Shown here: piece after piece, positions 23,932-30,458 of the stretch
Layout of the letters: each line of letters opens with the position of its first letter
Numbering within the stretch: the first letter of the stretch is position 1
Source of the DNA: JANRLJ01 sp034437895
Lineage (GTDB): Bacteria; Chloroflexota; Anaerolineae; Aggregatilineales; Phototrophicaceae
Assembly: GCA_034437895.1 (NCBI GenBank)
Contig: DAOTTO010000172.1
Span: 1-30,458 of the forward strand
Length of the DNA: 30,458 nucleotides
Direction of reading: 5' to 3'
The notes under the pieces: generated by a model
Database searches by the model: none
What the model was told of the DNA's origin: nothing
Seen by the model: only the letters and a program-made list of their open reading frames with translations
Made by a program: the position numbers and the translations under genes

Positions 23932-25083
23932 ATGTTTGTAACAAGACAACACTTGGAAACAATTGAGTCACAAATACTCGCGCCGTATGCCCTTTTAAGC
24001 CGTGAGAGTAAAGGCCGCCGCCATCATGAAGGCGAGCCAAAATATCGCACTGCCTTTCAACGTGATCGAGATCGGGTGGTACATTCAGCAGCGTTCCGGC
24101 GCTTAGAATATAAAACGCAGGTGTTCGTCAACGACACAGGCGATTATTATCGCACCCGCCTAACCCATACGCTGGAAGTCGCCCAAATCGGGCGGACCTT
24201 AGCCCGTGCTTTAGCGGTGAATGAAGATTTGGTCGAAGTGATTTGTTTGGCGCATGATTTAGGCCATCCCCCCTTTGGTCATGCCGGAGAAGGCATCCTA
24301 AATGCTTGTATGAGTGAGTACGGTGGTTTTAATCACAATCATCAGAGTTATCGTGTCGTGACTGAATTGGAACGACGCTATCCGCAGTGGGTCGGGCTTA
24401 ACCTGACCTACGAAACGCTGGAAGGAATCGCCAAGCACGAAACCGAATATGACATGAGTAAACTCGCTGATCTGGAAGTCACCCCTTTCGGCAGTTTAGA
24501 AGCCCAGATCGCTAACGTCTCTGATGAATTGGCTTATAATGCTCATGACCTCGACGACGGCTTACAGGCTGGCTTGATTACGCCCGACGAACTCAATCAA
24601 CTGGAAATCTGGAGACAGCTCTGCGAGCGTTTAGAATGGAAAGGCGGTGTGATGGATGAAATCACACGTCATCGTTTTATTCGTGAACAAATTGGGATGC
24701 AAGTGGACGATGTTTTGACTCAAACACTTAAAAACTTAGAGGCACTTAATCCCCAATCATCGCAACAAGTTCAAAACCATCACATCCAAATTGTCAACCA
24801 TAGTGATGAATTCGCCGTGCTTAATCGCGCACTAAAGAATTTTTTATATCAACAAATGTACTATCATTATACCATCATGCGGATGAGCAAAAGAGCAGAG
24901 CGCTTTATCAGTGCGATTTTTGATAGTTATATCGCCGAACCGCGCCAATTACCGGATGAATATCAAACCCTTTTAAGCGAGTCATCGGTGTATCGTGTTG
25001 TGGCGGATTATATTGCCAGCTTGACGGATAGAAGCGCAGTACAAGAATACCAACGCTTGTTTGACCCGTTGACTCGCCCTTGA
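23932..25083 (+). CDS. dgt: Deoxyguanosinetriphosphate triphosphohydrolase-like protein (HD domain)
   Basis: 383-aa HD-superfamily phosphohydrolase. Seen: the family start DRDRVVHSAAFRRLEYKTQVF (split across 44-65), RTRLTHTLEVAQIGR with metal ligand H79, AHDLGHPPFGH with H108-D109, and the fourth ligand in YNAHDLDD (D206). These are the residues of dGTPase-like enzymes, which release triphosphate from dNTPs to give deoxynucleosides; substrate choice in this shorter 'type 2' group varies, so dGTP preference is not certain. GGGAGGAG before the ATG fixes the start. A Ser/Thr kinase gene follows after 47 bp on the same strand, so they may be co-transcribed. Confidence 0.93.
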   Translation: MFVTRQHLETIESQILAPYALLSRESKGRRHHEGEPKYRTAFQRDRDRVVHSAAFRRLEYKTQVFVNDTGDYYRTRLTHTLEVAQIGRTLARALAVNEDLVEVICLAHDLGHPPFGHAGEGILNACMSEYGGFNHNHQSYRVVTELERRYPQWVGLNLTYETLEGIAKHETEYDMSKLADLEVTPFGSLEAQIANVSDELAYNAHDLDDGLQAGLITPDELNQLEIWRQLCERLEWKGGVMDEITRHRFIREQIGMQVDDVLTQTLKNLEALNPQSSQQVQNHHIQIVNHSDEFAVLNRALKNFLYQQMYYHYTIMRMSKRAERFISAIFDSYIAEPRQLPDEYQTLLSESSVYRVVADYIASLTDRSAVQEYQRLFDPLTRP

Positions 25084-25130
25084 ACCCATGTAAAATAAAG
25101 TTCCAACAGCACTGAGGAGTTGATCTTTTT

Positions 25131-26468
25131 ATGTCCAGCGAAACCATCCTCAATAATCGCTACCGTTTGATCTCTCAGCAGGGATCGGGGGGTATGGCAG
25201 TCATCTATAAAGCCGTTGATATGTCTCTAGGGCGGACGGTTGCCGTCAAAATTTTACGCCCTAGTTTAACCGCTGACCCAACTTTTATTGCCCGCTTTCA
25301 GAACGAAGCACGCAGCATCGCCAATCTCTCCCACCCCAATATTGTGACCGTGCATGACGTGGGGAATGATGCTCAAACGCATTATATGGTGATGGAATTT
25401 ATCGATGGGCAGGACTTAAAGAAGATTATCCGCGCACAGGGCGCACTAAGCGTAGAACGTGCCTTGAATTATGCCATTAGCATCTGTGCTGGCGTAGGCT
25501 TTGCTCATCGAGCGGGGATCGTCCATGCCGATATTAAGCCGCAAAACGTCCTCGTGACCAAAGATGACATCATCAAAATCACCGATTTTGGTATCGCGCA
25601 AGCCTTAAGCGACACCCAACCCACACAAAAGTTACAAGTCGTCTGGGGCAGCCCACATTACTTCGCGCCGGAGCAAGCTCAAGGCGAAAAACCAACGGCA
25701 GCCGCCGACGTTTACGCTATCGGGATTGTGATGTTCGAGATGCTCACGGGGCGTTTGCCCTACATGGGCGCAAACCAACAAGAATTGGCTTTGGCACACA
25801 TCCGTGATCGCATTCCATTGGTCACAGAATTCAATCCCGGTGTGCCGGATGGATTGGCAAAAATTATTCAGAAGGTCATGAGCAAAGAGCCGACCAATCG
25901 CTATCGAATGGCAGATCAGTTGGGGCATGTTTTGATTGCGTATCGTGATCGTGGACGCGAGACAACATCGCCCACGCCGTCGGTTGATGACCGTCCAGCA
26001 GCCTCAGCACCTTCTTCAGCCGCGTCTGCGCCAATGCCGCCACCACAATCGATGCCAACTGTGCCGCGTCCAGCCGTGAGTCCGCCGCCACCGCCCATCA
26101 ATCGGCAGCCTGTTCCGCCTAATTCTATGATGCCACCGCAAGAACCGCTGCCTACCCAGCGCTATAATCCTGCACCAAATGCGCCTGGGCAGCAGAATTA
26201 TGGTCGTCCGCCTGTTCCACAAACGCCAACTGGGGACTCAAAGCCGTTTCAGCCGCAAAACGCCGCCTCGCCCAGCGCCATGCGCTACCCACAGCAATCC
26301 GGTGACAGTGGGCCGTATGCGCCGCGCCAGCCTTTTACTTCGGAACGCGAACAAGATGTTCCGTTTTCACTGGATGGCGTTACGATTGCACTAGCAGTTT
26401 TGGCATTTATGGCTGTGGCGTGTTTAGTGCCGCTTTATTTGGTTGTTTTACAGGCGCGTTTGGGTTAA
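25131..26468 (+). CDS. Ser/Thr protein kinase with Pro-rich linker and C-terminal TM anchor
   Basis: 445 aa. Kinase domain at about 11-275: glycine loop GSGGMA (18-23), ATP lysine K40, catalytic loop HADIKPQN (132-139), DFG (152-154), APEQ in the activation segment. The Arg of HRD is Ala, making it a non-RD kinase, which usually lacks control by activation-loop phosphorylation, but all catalytic residues are present. Residues about 278-400 form a Pro/Gln-rich disordered linker. One transmembrane segment (about 416-440) ends the protein with almost nothing outside, so it is tail-anchored and cannot sense external ligands with its own domain. GAGGAG lies 11 nt before the ATG. The stop overlaps the stop of the opposing kinase gene by 3 bp. 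Confidence 0.92.
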   Translation: MSSETILNNRYRLISQQGSGGMAVIYKAVDMSLGRTVAVKILRPSLTADPTFIARFQNEARSIANLSHPNIVTVHDVGNDAQTHYMVMEFIDGQDLKKIIRAQGALSVERALNYAISICAGVGFAHRAGIVHADIKPQNVLVTKDDIIKITDFGIAQALSDTQPTQKLQVVWGSPHYFAPEQAQGEKPTAAADVYAIGIVMFEMLTGRLPYMGANQQELALAHIRDRIPLVTEFNPGVPDGLAKIIQKVMSKEPTNRYRMADQLGHVLIAYRDRGRETTSPTPSVDDRPAASAPSSAASAPMPPPQSMPTVPRPAVSPPPPPINRQPVPPNSMMPPQEPLPTQRYNPAPNAPGQQNYGRPPVPQTPTGDSKPFQPQNAASPSAMRYPQQSGDSGPYAPRQPFTSEREQDVPFSLDGVTIALAVLAFMAVACLVPLYLVVLQARLG

Positions 26469-28252
26469 TTATTGGTCGTTTCTGGCGTGGATTCTGGTTG
26501 ATTATCCAGCTCACTGCCCGGCTCGCTGCCCGTCATCGAGTCTGCCAGTGAGGGGAGCGCGTCCATCGTTTGTACCATATCTATCAGCACATCAGCACTG
26601 CCATCAGGCGGGGTTGCGATATAAATCCCAATGCCGCCCGCCTCGATAGTAGTATCCATCAATGTTATCACCGTTTCGCCATTAACCATTCCGGTAAGCT
26701 GATTGCCCATGACCGAAACTGTAAGGGTGTTCATCTCACCCGCAGGGTTAATGGCTGGATTGGAACTCCACTGTTCGTTTTCCCCTCTCAGTTCACGCCA
26801 CAGACCTGCCGCCCGTACCCAAATGCTAAACCGCCCTAATCCATCAACAGCGAAGACATTGTAATTGTCGTTATCGACATAATTGAAAATAATGCCATAA
26901 CCGCTAGCTGCGGCACTTTCCGAGTCAAGTACCGCACGCATCTGAATGGCTAAATCGTCATAATTACCCGCTTGCTGAAAAATCGTAGCTACAGCGCGAT
27001 CTGAAATTTGGCTGTCAATACGGTAAAAGCCATCGGCTGTTACCTCGCGGCTTAACCCGTTCATTTCATCTTGAGGCCAACCCGCAAGAAAGGGTTCACC
27101 CGCAGAAAACTGACTGGCAAAAAACAGCTTATCCGTCATGCTGTCGCCTGTCATCCCCTCAACCGACTCTGCCAACGCATTTGCGCTATCATTATCCTGC
27201 TGCTGCATCATCAGCGCCGCGAACAACATCAGCATAATAATGCCCATACCAATTGCCAAAATGACCAATGGTGAACGCGTAGGCACCTGCGACTGGGTTA
27301 TCGGTTGGGGTGCAATCGCCGCTATTTTGGGGCTGCTAGGCGCTGCAACGGCTTGGGTATTCAGGGGCGTGAATTCGCCGATATTGGGCATTTGACCCGC
27401 AAAAGCCAGCTTTAAATCTTCGGCGAAGTCTTGGGCAGTTTGATAGCGATCTTCACGTCTTTTCGCCAGCGCTTTATAAATCACGGTGTCAAAATAAGGA
27501 TTATCAACGCGTGTAAACTTAGAAAGTGAGGGTACGGGTTCATTCAGATGTTTAAGCAAAACGGATATACTGCCGTCGTCTTCAAATGGAGGTTTGCCAG
27601 CCAGCATTTCGTAAAGGATGATGCCCAGCGCGTATAAATCCGTGCGCCCATCGACCATTTCACCGGTTGCCTGCTCCGGTGACATATAAGCGGGTGTGCC
27701 GACGGTCAGCCCTTCTTGTGTGAGGCTGCTGCCTTGAACAAGCCGTGCGATGCCAAAATCCGTTAGGACGGGTTCATTCCGTTCATTCATCAGGATATTG
27801 GCAGGCTTCACATCCCGATGAATCATACCGCGATCATGGGCGTAACCGAGTGCTTCTAGCAGAATGAGTGTGATGTGGAGAACACGTTCATGACTGAAAT
27901 GTTCGTCCTTTGTGGAAATCTCGCTCATCACTTCCCGCAGTGTCGGCCCGGGCAGGTAAGACATCACCATGTAGTAGATGCTCTGCCCACCGCGATAGAT
28001 TGTATTGTAATCATACATTTGTACGATATAAGGATGATTTAAGCTGCCTACAAGTTTAGCCTCGCGCTCGAAACGCTCTTTAAAGGTCGGTTCATCGGCG
28101 AGATGCTCGTGCAAAATCTTGATGGCAACGACACGATCAAGGTTCGTATCATACCCTTTAAAGACTCGCGCCATCCCGCCTGTGCCTAAGCGCTCACGCA
28201 CTTCATATCGTCCGAGGCTCGCACTCATAAATGCGGATGTAATGTCGGTCAT
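26465..28252 (-). CDS. Receptor-like Ser/Thr kinase with LamG/DUF1080-like outside domain
   Basis: 595 aa. Kinase domain at about 16-285: GTGGMA (23-28), K45, HRDVKPAN (145-152), DFG (165-167), SPEQ; fully catalytic. A juxtamembrane Pro/Ser stretch leads into one transmembrane segment (about 328-349). The outside part (about 379-565) looks like a concanavalin-like, DUF1080/LamG-type beta-sandwich: YRIDSQIS, YDDLAIQMRA, GYGIIFNYVDNDNYNVFAVDG, LTVSVMGNQLTGMVNGE and GGIGIYIATP are typical strands. It may sense a sugar or wall ligand, which is inference. Acidic Ser/Pro residues end it. The ATG at 28252 has AGGACAGG before it; an ATG at 28228 is an alternative. It faces the neighbouring kinase gene and shares its stop region. 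Confidence 0.92.
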   Translation of the reverse strand: MTDITSAFMSASLGRYEVRERLGTGGMARVFKGYDTNLDRVVAIKILHEHLADEPTFKERFEREAKLVGSLNHPYIVQMYDYNTIYRGGQSIYYMVMSYLPGPTLREVMSEISTKDEHFSHERVLHITLILLEALGYAHDRGMIHRDVKPANILMNERNEPVLTDFGIARLVQGSSLTQEGLTVGTPAYMSPEQATGEMVDGRTDLYALGIILYEMLAGKPPFEDDGSISVLLKHLNEPVPSLSKFTRVDNPYFDTVIYKALAKRREDRYQTAQDFAEDLKLAFAGQMPNIGEFTPLNTQAVAAPSSPKIAAIAPQPITQSQVPTRSPLVILAIGMGIIMLMLFAALMMQQQDNDSANALAESVEGMTGDSMTDKLFFASQFSAGEPFLAGWPQDEMNGLSREVTADGFYRIDSQISDRAVATIFQQAGNYDDLAIQMRAVLDSESAAASGYGIIFNYVDNDNYNVFAVDGLGRFSIWVRAAGLWRELRGENEQWSSNPAINPAGEMNTLTVSVMGNQLTGMVNGETVITLMDTTIEAGGIGIYIATPPDGSADVLIDMVQTMDALPSLADSMTGSEPGSELDNQPESTPETTNN

Positions 28253-28394
28253 ATGACCTGTCCTGACTGATTAACTAGAAACTCGAATGTACGCTAAATT
28301 GATTACAAGCTCCTTTCGGATTATAGCGGTAACAGCCTATGTTTTACATAAATTTTAGCAAACCCTCACATCAGCGCGTTTTTGGGAACGCTGC

Positions 28395-28400
28395 TATACT
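28395..28400 (+). promoter_or_regulatory. -10 box of the WYL regulator gene
   Basis: TATACT, 7 nt before the ATG at 28408; the same spacing as at 10300-10313. No good -35 box was identified. Confidence 0.5.
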
Positions 28401-28407
28401 GACCAAA

Positions 28408-29163
28408 ATGCCTGATTGGGGGCGTAAGATGAAGACAAAACTCATCGACAGAACAGAACGTTTGACCTTCATTGAGCGAATGCTGTTTGATGCGCCTACC
28501 GGTCTGCGCGTGGTAGAAATCGCCCATGCCTGCGGCGTAGATCGGCGCACGATTTACCGCGATTTGGCGGTTTTGACCAATATCGGCCTCCCTGTTTATC
28601 AAAAAGATGGGCGTTTCTTTATCAACCTAGAGGAGTATTTAGTCACAGTTCGGCTTAATCTAAATGAAGCTATGGCATTATTTATGGCAATTCGCACCCT
28701 TTCTTATCATACCGAGAAGCAGAATCCTTATTTGGTTTCCGCCTTAAAAAAACTCGGTGTCGTGCTGCCCGATTTACCTTCACGGCATATCCATTTTTTC
28801 GCAGAAACACTGAGAAATGATACGGTTGATCGCAACTTTATCACTGTCCTGGAAACGATGACCCGTGCTTGGGCGGAACGTCGCATGGTGGAGGTTTGGT
28901 ACAGTGCTTCGTCTGGACAAGAAGCCGTCTCCAGAGAATTCGCTACCTATTTTATCGAGATTACCCCGATGGGCAGCATTTTTGCGATTGGCTACGACTC
29001 ACTTTCGCAAAACGTCCAACCGCTTCGCATCCGGCGCATTGTCCGTGCGCGATTGTTACGCACCTTGTACGACATCCCCGCACATTTTAATCCGCGTCGC
29101 TATCTTGCCATCCTATCCAGCGGCATCAATGACGAAATCGACGAGACGTTAGAAATAGAGTGA
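28408..29163 (+). CDS. HTH (DeoR-type) - WYL-like transcriptional regulator
   Basis: 251 aa from the ATG at 28408, which lies 7 nt after a -10 box; an upstream ATG (28339) would place the promoter inside the gene, and an ATG at 28429 is possible. The N-terminus has a winged helix-turn-helix: RLTFIERMLFDAPTGLRVVEIAHACGVDRRTIYRDLAVL, here read as two parts around the turn ACGVDRRTIYRDL. The middle is a linker helix region, and the C-terminal half (from about MVEVWYSASSG to FNPRRY) resembles the WYL domain, which senses small ligands or nucleic acids; however the W-Y-L core triad itself is not clear. It is divergent from the receptor kinase gene and convergent with DUF4291. Targets are unknown. 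Confidence 0.82.
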   Translation: MPDWGRKMKTKLIDRTERLTFIERMLFDAPTGLRVVEIAHACGVDRRTIYRDLAVLTNIGLPVYQKDGRFFINLEEYLVTVRLNLNEAMALFMAIRTLSYHTEKQNPYLVSALKKLGVVLPDLPSRHIHFFAETLRNDTVDRNFITVLETMTRAWAERRMVEVWYSASSGQEAVSREFATYFIEITPMGSIFAIGYDSLSQNVQPLRIRRIVRARLLRTLYDIPAHFNPRRYLAILSSGINDEIDETLEIE

Positions 29164-29184
29164 TGACCATTTGAACTACTCACG

Positions 29185-29838
29185 TTAAGGGTCGCTCATC
29201 CCTAAATTTTTTATCGTCGCCACATCCTCAATAACATACGGACGCTCACGCGGCAGAATCAAATTGACATACGGACGCACAGCATTTTTATGCTGCTCAT
29301 GTACAAAATCGGTAATATCCTCAATGTGGGTAATCCACCCGCCCTGTGCGTAATGCGCGGCGGCTTTTCCGCCTAATCCAATTTGAAGCGCCCGACGCTC
29401 TAATTTTCCATCTACAGGCGAATAATCGGGGTCCCACTGAACGCGCACTGCCGAAGCACTTAACGCCCGTTTCCAAGCGGCTTCGCTTTCATAGATGTCC
29501 CGGTCATAACTGCTCAAGACGGCCTTCTTTAAGATCGCGTCAAATCCAGCGCGATCTAGCCAAATCGCCAGAATGACCTCTTGATTTTCTTTGGTCGCCC
29601 AGCCGCAGCGGTGCATCATCCACAAAAAATTTGGCTTCACCCACGTCATACGATTTAACGAAAACGCCTCCGAGCCGAAATGCCCATGTCGTGCCGCGAA
29701 ATGCCCGATTTGAGGCTTATAGGCTTGATAGACGACAAACCTATTTTCGTCATATTGTGAAAGAATATGTCGTCCCGATGTAGGCCAATGAGCAGTTTGA
29801 TCGTTATAAGGTTCGGTGATGAGGCGCATCCGTCTCAC
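29185..29838 (-). CDS. DUF4291 family protein
   Basis: About 217 aa. It shows the DUF4291 signature stretches: FVVYQAYKPQIGHFA, RMTWVKPNFLWMMHRCGWATKENQE, LAIWLDRAGFDAIL, VRVQWDPDYSP, ALQIGLGG and WITHIEDIT. The family is widespread in bacteria and fungi and lacks an assigned biochemical role. The first in-frame codon is a GTG at 29838, directly after the stop of the YgiT-type gene; the ATG at 29829 (fourth codon) is equally plausible, as neither has a strong ribosome site. Translational coupling with the upstream YgiT-type gene is likely. Placing it with a toxin-antitoxin-like pair may be meaningful, but no functional link is shown. Confidence 0.88.
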   Translation of the reverse strand: MRRMRLITEPYNDQTAHWPTSGRHILSQYDENRFVVYQAYKPQIGHFAARHGHFGSEAFSLNRMTWVKPNFLWMMHRCGWATKENQEVILAIWLDRAGFDAILKKAVLSSYDRDIYESEAAWKRALSASAVRVQWDPDYSPVDGKLERRALQIGLGGKAAAHYAQGGWITHIEDITDFVHEQHKNAVRPYVNLILPRERPYVIEDVATIKNLGMSDP

Positions 29839-30078
29839 TTACTCTAGCTGTAAATCATAAACGGGTGTTTCTACTATACGAACTGGTTCGCCCCCAGACC
29901 ATACAATGTGTTGAATACGATCCACAATTTCAGGATCATAATAAACTTCGCCACACTGTTCACAGACCGATGCAGGGACATTTTCGATAAGCACAAACCT
30001 GCCCTCAAAGAATTGAGAATAGGTCACAAGCCGACGCTCGACTTTGCCCTGACATACATTGCATACAACGTCATTCAT
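29839..30078 (-). CDS. YgiT-type zinc finger protein (antitoxin-like)
   Basis: 79 aa. Two CxxC pairs (C6/C9 and C39/C42) in CNVCQGK and CEQCGEVYYDP make the YgiT/MqsA N-terminal zinc-binding domain, with the usual VPASVCEQCGE and a following helix (PEIVDRIQHIV). There is no DNA-binding C-terminal HTH as in full MqsA, so it is the short type often found next to DUF4258 genes. Its ATG overlaps the stop of the DUF4258 reading frame (TGA at 30071-30073), and its own stop touches the DUF4291 start, showing a tight operon. Inference: antitoxin or partner of the DUF4258 protein. Confidence 0.9.
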   Translation of the reverse strand: MNDVVCNVCQGKVERRLVTYSQFFEGRFVLIENVPASVCEQCGEVYYDPEIVDRIQHIVWSGGEPVRIVETPVYDLQLE

Positions 30079-30388
30079 CTTTTTGTTTCCTCACTCGCCC
30101 ATCAATCCATTCATCTTCTTTCGGTTCATAAGCCGTGATGACTTTAGTTTTATCAGGATAACTGATTTGCACATGAAGCATTTTCCCCTAATCTGTCTTG
30201 CCGACTACCAAGCAGCTTGGACCGTATTTATCGTTAGGGTAATCCTCAATTATCTCGCCTTGACTTACAGCCTGCTCAACATCTAATCGACTGATGAAAC
30301 GTTCAGTCATTCGTTTAACGGCATGTTCAGCGTATTGGTAATTTCCATTTCGAACAACTTCCCGAATAAGGTGAAGATCAACCTCCAT
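30071..30388 (-). pseudogene. DUF4258 protein gene interrupted by an in-frame amber codon
   Basis: From the ATG at 30388 the frame reads 66 aa (with YAEHAVKRMTERFISRLDVEQAV and IEDYPNDKYGPSCLVVGKTD, split by short gaps), then TAG at 30188-30190. In the same frame the missing C-terminal half follows at once: GKMLHVQISYPDKTKVITAYEP to TGA at 30071-30073. Together the 106 codons make a complete DUF4258 domain (H/R-rich start, EDYP, LHV, ITAYEP end). So this is a nonsense mutation, not a frameshift. DUF4258 proteins are often paired with YgiT-type zinc fingers in toxin-antitoxin-like operons. The 3' end overlaps the YgiT start codon. The truncated 66-aa product probably does not fold. Sequencing error is possible. 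Confidence 0.85.
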
Positions 30389-30391
30389 AAA

Positions 30392-30458
30392 TTAACTTTC
30401 CCGTTGATTGGTCAGCATTTCCATTTTCACCTGATCGATCTTCGTCGTCTCGATGGAC
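30392..30458 (-). CDS. Possible C-terminal end of another minus-strand gene
   Basis: An open minus-strand frame enters from the right edge and ends with LTNQRES and TAA at 30392-30394, three bases before the DUF4258 start codon. Only 21 residues are visible, so it may be chance; the tight spacing fits an operon. Confidence 0.3.
   Translation of the reverse strand, partial: SIETTKIDQVKMEMLTNQRES

Noticed and set aside
1..30458. CRISPR array or prophage
   Set aside because: No regularly spaced direct repeats and no phage structural or integrase genes were seen; the only transposase is a remnant.

Overview
The window reads like a piece of a Chloroflexota genome (probably an Anaerolineae-type lineage). 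This is inferred from the mix of gene families, not from a marker gene: several Hanks-type Ser/Thr kinases with Pro-rich linkers, LysM plus glycosidase-fold secreted proteins, an SPFH/coiled-coil module, a DUF348-G5-3D cell-wall protein and secretion signals without lipoboxes. Coding density is high and start codons include GTG. Several genes lack a Shine-Dalgarno site but carry a -10 box right next to the ATG, which suggests leaderless mRNAs.

Region 1 (1-6977) is the most interesting part. It resembles a type VII secretion locus. On the minus strand, in transcription order, lie a 1341-aa membrane-anchored EccC/EssC-type ATPase with three P-loops, a YukD-like ubiquitin-fold domain fused to an FHA domain, and a membrane Ser/Thr kinase that runs off the left edge. 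Divergently, from an interleaved promoter pair, lies a tail-anchored pseudokinase with an N-terminal Cys4 motif, which recalls the EssB/YukC pseudokinase of Firmicutes T7SS. No WXG100 substrate gene is visible here.

Region 2 (6978-9181) is scarred: a broken Uma2-type endonuclease gene, a truncated and frameshifted IS982-like transposase that ends exactly at a tRNA-Lys gene, then a SAM methyltransferase gene and an AT-rich gap holding one copy of a dispersed repeat.

Region 3 (9182-16365) holds a threonine ammonia-lyase-like gene, two membrane or unknown proteins, and an oligopeptide-type ABC importer (substrate-binding protein plus two permeases, no ATPase genes), followed by a 188-bp element with 20-bp terminal inverted repeats.

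Region 4 (16366-22562) carries a DUF348/G5/3D peptidoglycan-type protein, the SRP RNA gene (minus strand), a three-gene minus-strand module (winged-helix membrane protein, coiled-coil protein, SPFH protein), and a secreted double-LysM protein with a glycosidase-like barrel whose predicted nucleophile position is Lys.

Region 5 (22563-30458) contains a long coiled-coil protein, a dGTPase-like HD hydrolase, two convergent Ser/Thr kinases with overlapping stop codons, a WYL-type regulator, a DUF4291 gene, and a YgiT zinc-finger/DUF4258 pair in which the DUF4258 gene is broken by an in-frame amber codon. The last bases hold the possible tail of another minus-strand gene.
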